A stretch of DNA of 64,000 bases from Geobacter sp. (lineage in GTDB: Bacteria > Desulfobacterota > Desulfuromonadia > Geobacterales > DSM-12255): NCBI GenBank assembly GCA_009886125.1, contig VFJK01000007.1, forward strand, positions 1 to 64,000. Direction: 5' to 3'. This document shows positions 8,093 to 16,580 of this stretch, one piece after another (positions within the stretch are counted from its first letter, which is position 1; each line of letters begins with the position of its first letter). Below the pieces are notes generated by a model that worked only from the letters and a program-made list of their open reading frames with translations, was not told the DNA's origin and ran no database searches. The position numbers and the translations under genes were made by a program.

Positions 8093-10228
8093 TTGAAGAA
8101 ACTGCGAAATAAAGCCATGCACAACTTTAAAGGTTCAAGAGCACTAATGACCATGAACTCTCTGAAAGTAAAAATACTCGGTACTGTCTGCGGGCTGATA
8201 ATCATTTTCCTGTCAGCCGCTACGTATACGAACTTCAGGCATCAGAAACAGCTTGTTCACAAAATAACCGACGCGAATATCCAGCTTCTGAACGAAACCA
8301 TCAAGAGCAGCATCTCTGATGCAATGCGGAGCGGCCGCTCCGATGAAGTCAGATCAATACTCTCCCGCCTTAACAATTCGAGCCATATAACATCAATCAG
8401 GATTCTTGACCCGGAAGGGATGATTCTGAACTCTGCAAATCCTGTAGAAATAGGGACTTCAGTCCCCAAGCAGGACATGTCCGTCATAAAACGTGGTAAC
8501 TCGACAATACTCGACAATCTCCAGACATTCACCTCGATCTCCCTCATCAGAAATGCACCTGCATGCCACGGCTGCCACAGCCCCACTACCGAGGTACTCG
8601 GGATACTCCAGGTAAACACCTCCATTGAATACATGAGAAGCATCATGGTTTCCATGCGGAATAATGAGATCAAATCCACCATCGCTATCATCCTGATGAT
8701 CATACTCACCATGTCCGCCTTTCTCATCTTCTATGTGGATAAACCTATTAAACGCCTTATCGCCTCCATGCAGAGAGTCGAAAACGGGGATTTTGACACC
8801 AGCATTGTCATAGAAAGCAGCACTGAGATGAAGCATCTGAGCAATCACTTCAACCATATGGTCAAACAGCTGAATGCCGTTATGGATACGGCAATCACCC
8901 ATGAACGCGATCTTGCTTTGGCCCAGGGGAAACTTACCCACCACCGTGAAGTCCACCACCTGAATCAGAAACTTGAAACCCAGATAAATGAAATAGAGTC
9001 CTTGAATGTAACCCTTGAAGAGAGGATCGAAGAGATAGAAGAGGCTAACTACAAGATTGCCGATCTCGCCGGCGAACTTGAAGACAAGAACTACAACCTG
9101 GAAAAAGTTGTTGCCAGGTTATCGACACTCTACAAGGTCGGCCTTGCCATCAACTCAAATATGGAAAATGAAAACATTTTCCGGCTTATTGTTGACACAA
9201 CGATTGAAACCCTTCATGCCAACATCGGCTACATAATAATCCACGACAAACAGAGGGATGCACTTCGTGTTAACACGCTTGTCGGGCATGATGATTACAC
9301 TGTCGGTGAGACCTATATCCCCATAAAGGACTCCAGCGTGTCCGGATGGGTAATCAACAACGCCAAACCGCTTCTGATAGCCGACATAAACGATGCTCCG
9401 CAGTTCGATCGTTTCAGCGCTCTCGGATATGAAAGAAAGACCCTTATCTGCGCACCGCTGATTGTCAAGGATGATGTTATCGGGACAATCACAGTAGTAA
9501 ACAAGAATGACGGATCAACGTATACGAACGAGGAACTGGGACTATTGACTACTATCGCCGCTCAGGCAAGTATTGCGATCAAGAATTCAATGCTGTATGA
9601 AGAACAGCAGAAAACGTACCTGAATACAATCCACGCTCTTGTCTCAGCGATTGAGGCAAGTGACAGCTATACCAGAGGTCATTCTGAACGTGTGACCAAA
9701 TACAGTGTTGCCATAGCGAAAAAACTCGGACTTCCGCAGGATCGCCTGAAAATAATGGAGCGAGCTGCAGTCCTCCATGACATCGGCAAGATCGGCATAA
9801 ATCTTTCTCTCCTGCACAAAATAGGAAAACTCTCACCCGAAGATGTCTCCGACCTGCAGTTGCATCCTGAAATCGGCATCCGGATACTTGAACCGATAGA
9901 GTTCCTGAGTGATGTAAGACTCTGCATCCTGCAGCATCACGAGCGATTTGATGGCAAAGGCTATCCCAACAGGGTATCAGGGGACGACCTGCTGCTGGAG
10001 TCAAGAATACTCGCTATTGCCGACTCTTTTGATGCAATGACTTCTGACAGGCCTTATCGTAAAGCCCTCTCTCTCGATATTGCCCTGAACGAGTTGACTG
10101 ACAATGCCGGCGCCCAGTTCGACCCTGCTATCGTCCCTGTCTTTGTCGAGCTTCTCGAAAATGGTGCATTCCCTTTCTTTGCAACAGGGTCTCTCGTGTT
10201 GGACCAGACTGCCTTCGCTGCTGCCTGA
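8093..10228 (+). CDS. Membrane HD-GYP regulator with periplasmic c-heme motif and GAF
   Basis: Predicted c-di-GMP phosphodiesterase. Order of parts: TM1 (about 27-48); periplasmic sensor (about 50-193) containing a CxxCH heme c motif (CHGCH, about 156-160); TM2 (about 194-215); HAMP (about 213-265); a long coiled coil (270-345); GAF (about 355-505); and an HD-GYP domain (about 510-690). The HD-GYP domain has HDIGKIG (HD near 562) and HHERFDGKGYP, the GYP signature. The listed start is a TTG without a clear ribosome site. ATGs at 8117, 8147 or 8153 are alternatives, the last two preceded by AAAGG at workable spacing. The heme motif suggests redox or gas sensing coupled to c-di-GMP hydrolysis (inference). 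It is transcribed alone and has no partner gene beside it. Confidence 0.9.
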   Translation: MKKLRNKAMHNFKGSRALMTMNSLKVKILGTVCGLIIIFLSAATYTNFRHQKQLVHKITDANIQLLNETIKSSISDAMRSGRSDEVRSILSRLNNSSHITSIRILDPEGMILNSANPVEIGTSVPKQDMSVIKRGNSTILDNLQTFTSISLIRNAPACHGCHSPTTEVLGILQVNTSIEYMRSIMVSMRNNEIKSTIAIILMIILTMSAFLIFYVDKPIKRLIASMQRVENGDFDTSIVIESSTEMKHLSNHFNHMVKQLNAVMDTAITHERDLALAQGKLTHHREVHHLNQKLETQINEIESLNVTLEERIEEIEEANYKIADLAGELEDKNYNLEKVVARLSTLYKVGLAINSNMENENIFRLIVDTTIETLHANIGYIIIHDKQRDALRVNTLVGHDDYTVGETYIPIKDSSVSGWVINNAKPLLIADINDAPQFDRFSALGYERKTLICAPLIVKDDVIGTITVVNKNDGSTYTNEELGLLTTIAAQASIAIKNSMLYEEQQKTYLNTIHALVSAIEASDSYTRGHSERVTKYSVAIAKKLGLPQDRLKIMERAAVLHDIGKIGINLSLLHKIGKLSPEDVSDLQLHPEIGIRILEPIEFLSDVRLCILQHHERFDGKGYPNRVSGDDLLLESRILAIADSFDAMTSDRPYRKALSLDIALNELTDNAGAQFDPAIVPVFVELLENGAFPFFATGSLVLDQTAFAAA

Positions 10229-10300
10229 GATTCATCCCGTCACCAAAACCGCAACTCTCTCATTTGCCTAACCCGGTTTTTGATGTTATAACTACCCCCC

Positions 10301-11299
10301 ATGACCCCAGCATCACTCCAAACGAAAGCACCCGAAAAACTTCTTGCCGTAAAGGATCTCTCGGTCGAGTTCCCGGTAGCCGGCGGCAGCAGGATCAGAG
10401 CTGTCAGCTCTCTTTCCTTTGACATCCGCAGCGGGGAGACAATCGCTCTGGTCGGGGAGTCAGGCTGCGGCAAAAGTGTTACTGCTTTTTCAATAATGCG
10501 CTTACTGCAGAAACCTGGAGAAATCACCGGGGGGAAGATCCTGCTGGAAGGGAGTAACCTCCTTGATCTAGACGAGGAGAGTATGCGGAAGCTGCGCGGC
10601 TCCGCCATCTCGATGATTTTTCAGGAGCCGATGACCTCTCTGAACCCTGTCCTGACGACCGGATTCCAGATCAGCGAAGCGATCAGAAGCCATAATCCCA
10701 TCCCTAAGCACGCTGCCGAGACAGAGGCGGTAAAACTCCTTTCTCTGGTCGGAATACCTTCAGCGGAACAACACTACCACTCTTACCCTCATCAGCTCTC
10801 AGGCGGGATGAAACAGCGCTCGATGATCGCGATGGCACTTGCCTGCGCTCCTCGCCTTCTTATTGCTGACGAACCGACAACCGCTCTTGATGTCACCATC
10901 CAGGCCCAGATCCTCGAATTGATCGACCGCCTGAAGCAGGAGATCGGGATGAGCCTGCTGCTGATAACTCATAATATCGGGATAGTTGCCGAACGTGCGG
11001 ACAGGACCATAATAATGTATTCCGGATTTGCAGTGGAGTCAGCCCGCACAGGACGTATCATGGATAACCCGCAGCACCCTTACACCAAGGGACTCCTTGC
11101 ATCTCTGCCGCAGCGCTGCACGCCGGGAGAGTTGATCCCCACCATCAAAGGAATGATTCTGCCGCTGGACTCATCCTATTCCGGATGCCCCTTTGCAAGC
11201 AGATGCCCCTGCAGACTGGAGCGCTGCTCAAGCGCCTTTCCTCCGACCATTGAGATCGAACCGGAACATCATGTCGCATGCTGGGCGGTGATCTCCTGA
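10301..11299 (+). CDS. Oligopeptide/dipeptide ABC transporter ATPase (OppD/DppD type)
   Basis: ATPase subunit energising peptide import at the inner membrane. It has Walker A GESGCGKS near 52-59, signature LSGGMKQR near 166, Walker B LLIADEPT near 186, and the C-terminal oligo/dipeptide extension with its Cys-rich CPFASRCPCRLERC segment (about 296-310), which in relatives binds a [4Fe-4S] cluster. Length 332 is typical. It overlaps the next gene by one base. No permease or binding protein of this transporter is present in the window, so the two ATPases either serve components encoded elsewhere or belong to a split locus. A related metal or peptide substrate cannot be told from sequence. Confidence 0.93.
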   Translation: MTPASLQTKAPEKLLAVKDLSVEFPVAGGSRIRAVSSLSFDIRSGETIALVGESGCGKSVTAFSIMRLLQKPGEITGGKILLEGSNLLDLDEESMRKLRGSAISMIFQEPMTSLNPVLTTGFQISEAIRSHNPIPKHAAETEAVKLLSLVGIPSAEQHYHSYPHQLSGGMKQRSMIAMALACAPRLLIADEPTTALDVTIQAQILELIDRLKQEIGMSLLLITHNIGIVAERADRTIIMYSGFAVESARTGRIMDNPQHPYTKGLLASLPQRCTPGELIPTIKGMILPLDSSYSGCPFASRCPCRLERCSSAFPPTIEIEPEHHVACWAVIS

Positions 11300-12297
11300 T
11301 GAACATTCTCGAAGCAAGAGCGCTTAGAAAACAGTTCCAGCTCTCTGCATCTCCATTTGCAACCGCAAAGACCATAACTGCTGTAGACAGCGTCTCCCTC
11401 TCTCTCGGGAAGGGAGAAACTCTCGGCCTTGCCGGTGAATCAGGCTGCGGTAAATCTACTGTTGCACGCCTGATGATGGGCCTTATGCAACCTACTTCGG
11501 GAGAACTCTTCTTTAACGGTGCTCGGCTGTCGGGAATCCACAGGAATGCTGAGAGTAACTTCAGACGTGCTGTCCAGATGGTCTTTCAAGACCCCTTTTC
11601 ATCCTTGAACCCGCGCATGAGAATCGGGGAGATAATCGCCGAACCGATGATCATCCATCGCCTTGCCCCGAAAAATGATATCAAAAAACAGGTGCTGGAC
11701 CTCATGGACCGGGTAGGTCTTCCGTCGGGACAGTATGACCGATATCCGCATGAATTCTCCGGAGGGCAGCGACAGAGAATCGGCATTGCCAGGGCTCTTG
11801 CTGTCAAACCCCGCGTAATAATTGCCGATGAGCCCCTGTCAGCACTCGATATATCAATACAGGCCCAGATAATAAACCTTCTCATCGAACTCCAGAAAAG
11901 TTTCGGATTATCCTACCTGATCATCTCTCATGATCTTGCTGTCATACGCCATCTCAGCAGCCGCGTAGCGATCATGTATCTGGGCCGCATTGTGGAGCAG
12001 GGGAGTACCGATGACCTCTTCACCTCACCGCTTCACCCCTACACAAGAGCCCTGCTTTCAGCTATTCCTGACCTGAGCACCTCTGCAGTGAAAGCATCTG
12101 TTGCCGTCCGGGGAGACATCCCCTCAGCCGTTTCGCCTCCATCAGGCTGCCACTTCCATCCCAGGTGCCCGTTCAGCAAACAGATCTGCTCTGAGCAGTC
12201 TCCTCAGCTTGAAGAGAAAACACCGGGACATCTTGCAGCATGTCACTTCAGCAGGGAACTCTTTATGGAGTTACCGGGTAAAACTGTTGACAAATGA
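11299..12297 (+). CDS. Oligopeptide/dipeptide ABC transporter ATPase (OppF/DppF type)
   Basis: Second ATPase, the usual heterodimer partner of the preceding gene. The start is set at the ATG that overlaps the upstream TGA (TGATG). An in-frame ATG 21 bp upstream would only add residues inside the preceding gene. Walker A GESGCGKST lies near 46, signature FSGGQRQR near 153, Walker B VIIADEPLSALD follows, and the C-terminal oligo_HPY region has HPRCPFSKQIC. Length is about 332. The pair is probably one transcript. The following gene, nadB, starts about 50 bp later and may be read from the same message. Confidence 0.93.
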   Translation: MNILEARALRKQFQLSASPFATAKTITAVDSVSLSLGKGETLGLAGESGCGKSTVARLMMGLMQPTSGELFFNGARLSGIHRNAESNFRRAVQMVFQDPFSSLNPRMRIGEIIAEPMIIHRLAPKNDIKKQVLDLMDRVGLPSGQYDRYPHEFSGGQRQRIGIARALAVKPRVIIADEPLSALDISIQAQIINLLIELQKSFGLSYLIISHDLAVIRHLSSRVAIMYLGRIVEQGSTDDLFTSPLHPYTRALLSAIPDLSTSAVKASVAVRGDIPSAVSPPSGCHFHPRCPFSKQICSEQSPQLEEKTPGHLAACHFSRELFMELPGKTVDK

Positions 12298-12349
12298 GGG
12301 TGGCAGGTAAATAATTTTTCCACGAATTGAATCTACCGGAGCACTATAA

Positions 12350-13945
12350 ATGAAAATAGATTGTGATTTCCTTGTATTGGGAAGTGGTATAGCAGGTCTT
12401 TCATTTGCATTGAAGGCTGCCGCACATGGAACTGTTGCTGTGGTGTCGAAACGCGAAATAACCGAGTCCGCGACAAACTATGCGCAAGGGGGGATCGCCT
12501 CTGTCTTCTCAAAAGAGGATACCTTTGACGCACATGTCGAGGATACGCTTGTCGCCGGGGCAGGCATCTGCCATGAAGATGTCGTCCGGATGGTGGTAGA
12601 GGAAGGGCCCCCGACAATTCAGAGCCTTATAGACTGGGGAGTCAAATTCACGACAAGCGGCGACACATTCGACCTAACCCGTGAGGGGGGGCACAGCCAG
12701 CGAAGAATTCTTCATGCAGACGATGTGACCGGTCGAGAAATAGAGCGGGCGTTGGTCGCTGCTGCCAGAAACCACCCGAACATAACGATCTATGAAAACC
12801 ATATAGCAATTGACCTTATCACCGAGGCAAAGATAACACACAAAAGGATGAAGCCTAACCGCTGTCTCGGCGCCTATGTGCTGGCTATCGCAAAAGAGGG
12901 TGTTATGACCTTCACTGCTCGCTTCACCCTGCTTGCAACCGGCGGAGCAGGAAAAGTATATCTGTACACCTGCAACCCTGATGTAGCGACCGGTGACGGC
13001 GTCGCGATGGCGTACCGGGCAGGTGCTGACATAGCAAACATGGAGTTCATGCAGTTTCACCCCACAACGCTTTACCACTCTCACGCCAAGTCATTCCTCA
13101 TTTCGGAAGCGGTCAGGGGCGAGGGTGCGGTTCTCCGCCGCCGAGACGGAACAGCATTTATGGAGAAATATCACCCGCTGAAAGATCTGGCTCCGCGAGA
13201 CATCGTCGCCCGTGCAATCGACAACGAGATGAAGACGTACGGAGACGACTGCGTCTTCCTCGATATAACCCACAGGGAACCGGAGTACATCAGAAGCCGT
13301 TTCCCGAACATTTACCAGACCTGCCTCGAATACGGGCTCGACATGACGGCCTCTCCTCTCCCTGTTGTCCCTGCTGCCCACTATCTCTGCGGTGGCGTTG
13401 CTGTCGACAGCCATGCAGAGACAAACATAAAACACCTGTATGCAATCGGAGAAGTCGCCTTCACCGGACTTCATGGCGCAAACCGCCTGGCCAGCAACTC
13501 GCTGCTTGAGGCAGCGGTATATGCCGGCTGCGCGTACCGGCATATACTCAGCGAATTGAATGCTGAACGGCACGCTCTGCCTGCTGTCCCGGAATGGGAC
13601 TCCGGAACAGCCACAAACAGCGACGAGATGGTCATTGTTTCGCAAAACTGGGATGAGATCCGCCGCTGCATGTCCAACTATGTCGGCATCGTCCGCTCCG
13701 TAAAGAGGCTGAAACGCGCTTTACGAAGGATCAGGCTTGTTCAGGAAGAGATCGAAGACTATTACTGGGACTTCATTATCACTTCAGATCTGATAGAGCT
13801 CAGGAATATCGCTACCGTAGCAGAGCTCATCGTACGATGTGCCATGCAGCGCCAGGAATCGCGCGGACTCCACTACAACATAGACTACCCCGAGAGGGAT
13901 GACATTCACTGGAAGAAAGATACTTATGTCCGAAAAAGTTTCTGA
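12350..13945 (+). CDS. nadB: L-aspartate oxidase NadB
   Basis: FAD enzyme of the aspartate route to NAD: oxidises L-aspartate to iminoaspartate, which NadA condenses with DHAP. The FAD-binding start is visible (LVLGSGIAGLSFALKAA, residues 6-22), followed by NYAQGGIASVF, the substrate-loop REGGHSQRRILHADD, the catalytic-domain MEFMQFHPTTLY, and GGVAVDSHAETNIKHLYAIGE. Length (531) is normal for NadB, and the spacing of the succinate dehydrogenase-like C-terminal helix bundle fits. In anaerobes fumarate probably serves as electron acceptor (family knowledge). The 3' end overlaps the chorismate mutase gene by about 20 bp, so translation is likely coupled, an unusual pairing of NAD and aromatic pathways. 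Confidence 0.96.
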   Translation: MKIDCDFLVLGSGIAGLSFALKAAAHGTVAVVSKREITESATNYAQGGIASVFSKEDTFDAHVEDTLVAGAGICHEDVVRMVVEEGPPTIQSLIDWGVKFTTSGDTFDLTREGGHSQRRILHADDVTGREIERALVAAARNHPNITIYENHIAIDLITEAKITHKRMKPNRCLGAYVLAIAKEGVMTFTARFTLLATGGAGKVYLYTCNPDVATGDGVAMAYRAGADIANMEFMQFHPTTLYHSHAKSFLISEAVRGEGAVLRRRDGTAFMEKYHPLKDLAPRDIVARAIDNEMKTYGDDCVFLDITHREPEYIRSRFPNIYQTCLEYGLDMTASPLPVVPAAHYLCGGVAVDSHAETNIKHLYAIGEVAFTGLHGANRLASNSLLEAAVYAGCAYRHILSELNAERHALPAVPEWDSGTATNSDEMVIVSQNWDEIRRCMSNYVGIVRSVKRLKRALRRIRLVQEEIEDYYWDFIITSDLIELRNIATVAELIVRCAMQRQESRGLHYNIDYPERDDIHWKKDTYVRKSF

Positions 13946-14237
13946 AAATATAAGCAGCTACAGGGAAGAGATCGACAGGCTGGACAGTGAACTGCTGAGT
14001 ATGTTCAACAGGCGGGCAAATCTTGCCCTTAAAATAGGCCGGATTAAAAAATCCACCGGTCTCCCTGTCTATGACCCTTCTCGTGAGAAACGGATATTTG
14101 AGCGAATGAAAGGCGATAATACAGGCCCGCTGGATAACGGTGCTGTTGTCAGACTTTTCGAGAGGGTCATTGATGAATCAAGGCGGCTCGAACGTATAAT
14201 GACTCACCCTGAAGAGCCTGAAACGAAAGGAGCGTAG
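13926..14237 (+). CDS. Stand-alone chorismate mutase (AroQ type)
   Basis: All-helical chorismate mutase converting chorismate to prephenate, the branch point to Phe and Tyr. The 103-residue protein matches the CM_2 domain: YREEIDRLDSELLSMFNRRANLALKIGRIKK, with the family's Arg (NRR), Lys (IKK) and PVYDPSREK segment. An upstream in-frame ATG at 13899 lies deep in nadB. The ATG at 13926 follows GGAAGAAAG and gives the natural N-terminus, so it is chosen. It is not fused to prephenate dehydratase or dehydrogenase. It is followed 3 bp later by the DAHP synthase-like regulatory domain gene, which makes a regulatory partnership plausible. Confidence 0.9.
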   Translation: MSEKVSENISSYREEIDRLDSELLSMFNRRANLALKIGRIKKSTGLPVYDPSREKRIFERMKGDNTGPLDNGAVVRLFERVIDESRRLERIMTHPEEPETKGA

Positions 14238-14240
14238 GAA

Positions 14241-14450
14241 ATGCTTATCATTATGAAGAAATCGGCTGCAGAGAGTGAACTGGTCCATGTAAAGGAGTTT
14301 CTGATAGACAGGGACTTTGACATACACCAGTCGACAGGTGCCAACAGAACAATCATTGGAGTAATAGGCGACACAGAAAAGCTCGATAATGACGAGGTCG
14401 CCGGAATGCCGGGGGTTCTTCAGGTCATAAGGATTGCGAAAGAAGAGTAA
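14241..14450 (+). CDS. Free-standing DAHP synthase regulatory ferredoxin-like domain
   Basis: A 69-residue protein with the pattern of the N-terminal ferredoxin-like domain of class I-beta DAHP synthases such as Thermotoga AroF: M-hydrophobic-MKK start, a middle helix, then NRTIIGVIGD followed by an acidic helix and GVLQVIRI. In those enzymes the domain is fused to the barrel and closes over the active site when tyrosine or phenylalanine binds. Here there is no barrel: a TAA ends the gene and a terminator follows. AGGAGCGTAGGA precedes the ATG. Next to a chorismate mutase, it may act in trans as an aromatic amino acid sensor (inference). The only DAHP synthase in the window (39.7 kb, minus) is a different subclass without this domain. 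Confidence 0.8.
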   Translation: MLIIMKKSAAESELVHVKEFLIDRDFDIHQSTGANRTIIGVIGDTEKLDNDEVAGMPGVLQVIRIAKEE

Positions 14451-14476
14451 AAATCCAGAATTTCAGAAGATGATTT

Positions 14477-14515
14477 CAAAAGACCTGATCAGAAACAGCT
14501 GACCAGGTCTTTTTA
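14477..14515. terminator. Bidirectional intrinsic terminator
   Basis: AAAGACCTG pairs with CAGGTCTTT around an inner TCAG/CTGA stem, with T-runs on either side. It lies between the convergent regulatory-domain gene and the monoheme cytochrome gene and can serve both. Confidence 0.85.
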
Positions 14516-14520
14516 TTTCC

Positions 14521-14889
14521 TTATGGCTTTGCAGCCTCATCGATCAGATAATTCATCAGATTGACTACCAACTTGACATCATCTCTCGACATATTGGATT
14601 TAGGCTTGCGCAGCATCTTGATGCCGTAAGCCTTGGTCGCCTGCTTGTCGAACGGTTGCCCGGTTACCGGTGCAATACCGGTCTGGATCGCTATAACGGT
14701 CCTCTCCTGGGTGTGGCACTGAATGCACTTCACCTTCATGATCTCGAATGCGGTCTTCATATCTGAAGGGATCTGCCCAGGATCAAAATTCATCTTGTCC
14801 CCTTTCCCTACAGACTTTATCTTTGCATGAGCCGGGGTTGAAGTGCTGGCAAACAGGGCAACAATGATCAGTGTGATAATTATTCTCAT
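14521..14889 (-). CDS. Small periplasmic monoheme c-type cytochrome
   Basis: A 122-residue exported protein: signal peptide 1-22 (ends AHA), one heme c motif CIQCH at about 54-58, and KSNMSRDDVKLVVNLMNYLID near the C-terminus, where Met residues could supply the sixth ligand. It is not a close match to the classical class I fold, as the region after the heme is short and carries a QPFDKQATKAYG insertion. It lies 21 bp downstream of the heme-porin gene on the same strand, so the two are probably one operon, and electron transfer between them at the outer membrane is a reasonable guess. Confidence 0.85.
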   Translation of the reverse strand: MRIIITLIIVALFASTSTPAHAKIKSVGKGDKMNFDPGQIPSDMKTAFEIMKVKCIQCHTQERTVIAIQTGIAPVTGQPFDKQATKAYGIKMLRKPKSNMSRDDVKLVVNLMNYLIDEAAKP

Positions 14890-14910
14890 AGTATCTCTCC
14901 CTTATCGTCC

Positions 14911-16290
14911 TTAGAAAGCCGTCCTTATCCCGAGTAGGACCATCTTGTTGTCATCGGGATAGGAATTTGCTGTAGTGTGCTGGTATTCAAGTGTAACCTT
15001 TGTATTCTGGACCGGGGCGAAGGCCAGTGCCGGGATATACCTTCTGGTGATCTGCCCGTCCCAGGATTGAAGATACTCGTAACGGAAAAAAGCTAGAAGC
15101 TCCGTAGTGAGCATTAAATCAGCCTGAGCGGTATAGACATTTGTTTCACTCTGGATGTGCGAAGAGAAGTCAGGATTGTTGTCCTGGCCCCTTGCCCAGC
15201 CAAATTTGAGCCTGGCGCTCTTGATGACCAGGTCCAGATCCACCCCTGTCCGGTAAAAGTTATTACGCTGTGTCGAGGAGAGGCTTATCGAGTTTCTGCC
15301 CGAATACCCGTACCCGCCGATGACAAGATATATATAGTCGAAAATGCTTTCGGTGTCTAGGTCGATCTCAGGCTCTTTGGCCTTGAAATCAGACCCGCCT
15401 ATCTTCAGCGAAAGATGTGCATACCCTTCGTTTGTATCCTGGCCGTTTCGGTCCACACCGCCAACAGCAAAATAAAGACGGTTGAAAAGTATTCCGTTTG
15501 CTTCTATGGCATCCTCAGCAGAATCTGCTGTGAAATTTGAACTGCCCGCCCGATAACTGGTCGTCGGCATATCGGATATGCCGGCCTTGTTGCTCTTCTT
15601 CCAGAGAGACAGCTGAGGACGGAACCGCCCGGCCTTGAGGTTAAGCGGCGTCCCGAGAACATTCCGCCAGACAAGATAGAACTCCTCAAGATCATTGGCG
15701 TAAGGAGAGTTACTATTCAATGGTGTATTGCTCGCCGCCGGGTTGAATACCCCCTCAGCGTACAGATTGTATTTCAGGTAAAAACCGATTTTGTCTTTTA
15801 ACACACCGCCGCTTAAAAGCGAAACGGCTCTTGTTGAGAAGTCGACCTTGTCATAGGCGAGAGCATCGTTATAAGAAGCGTTCAGTGTGCCGGAAATTGA
15901 AAGCGGAACCGTCTGCGGAAGGCCGGCGAGCAATAAAGCCTCGTTCTTGCCGGCTGCAGCAGCGACCTGCGGCTCTTCACTTGATGTTTTCGTATTCACC
16001 GCTGCGATCTCTTTTAATTTCAAGAGCATATCGGGATCCCCTTCACCCTTTATGCCTGCATCTTTTTCTGGCTTCGCCTTCTCTTCCACCTTCTTATGCT
16101 TGTTCCAGACAAAACCGTTTTTCAGGAATGCATCTCCGTACTCGTTCAGTTCCGGGAAAATAGTATGGCATGTGGCACATTCGGTGTTATGTTCTCTGCT
16201 GAACGCCGGTATGGCATACGCTTGAGAAAAACTCCCGAAAATAATCGCCGCTGCAAACAGTGCAAGAAAAGTGTTTCGATGCGTTCGCAT
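14911..16290 (-). CDS. Outer-membrane porin-like protein with N-terminal c-heme
   Basis: Start taken at 16290: AGGGGG precedes this ATG and a clean signal peptide follows (MRTHRN through AYA). An upstream ATG at 16350 adds 20 non-signal residues. Directly after cleavage comes FSREHNTECATCHTIFPELN with a CxxCH motif at about 36-40, then a Lys/Glu-rich linker (60-95). The rest (130-459) is beta-barrel in character: alternating aromatic strands (KIGFYLKYNLYAEGVF, EFYLVWRNV, YLVIGGYGYSG, LLAFFRYEYLQSW) and a terminal phenylalanine. It is a porin with its own heme, a pattern known in metal-reducing and iron-oxidising bacteria for electron passage across the outer membrane. The exact substrate is unknown. 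Confidence 0.85.
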   Translation of the reverse strand: MRTHRNTFLALFAAAIIFGSFSQAYAIPAFSREHNTECATCHTIFPELNEYGDAFLKNGFVWNKHKKVEEKAKPEKDAGIKGEGDPDMLLKLKEIAAVNTKTSSEEPQVAAAAGKNEALLLAGLPQTVPLSISGTLNASYNDALAYDKVDFSTRAVSLLSGGVLKDKIGFYLKYNLYAEGVFNPAASNTPLNSNSPYANDLEEFYLVWRNVLGTPLNLKAGRFRPQLSLWKKSNKAGISDMPTTSYRAGSSNFTADSAEDAIEANGILFNRLYFAVGGVDRNGQDTNEGYAHLSLKIGGSDFKAKEPEIDLDTESIFDYIYLVIGGYGYSGRNSISLSSTQRNNFYRTGVDLDLVIKSARLKFGWARGQDNNPDFSSHIQSETNVYTAQADLMLTTELLAFFRYEYLQSWDGQITRRYIPALAFAPVQNTKVTLEYQHTTANSYPDDNKMVLLGIRTAF

Positions 16291-16580
16291 AATGCCCCCT
16301 TCTATATGTATCACTCCCTTGAGTGTTGTTCCGTCCTCCCCACTACGCAATCAAAGAGAGAGGCATACAAGGTGTCGCCTGTGTAACTGCACGATTTCAC
16401 GGATTCTAGCAAAAACTTTCGAAAAAAATCTTTATTCAAAACCGTCCTTACACGACAATATGTTTTACTCACAAAGTTCGTACAGGTAAAATCCAATTTA
16501 CTTATAAATTATTTTTTTACTTTAATCAATAGTGCATAATACTCCAGCCTTTAATATCATCATATCCAGAGGTATCCATT

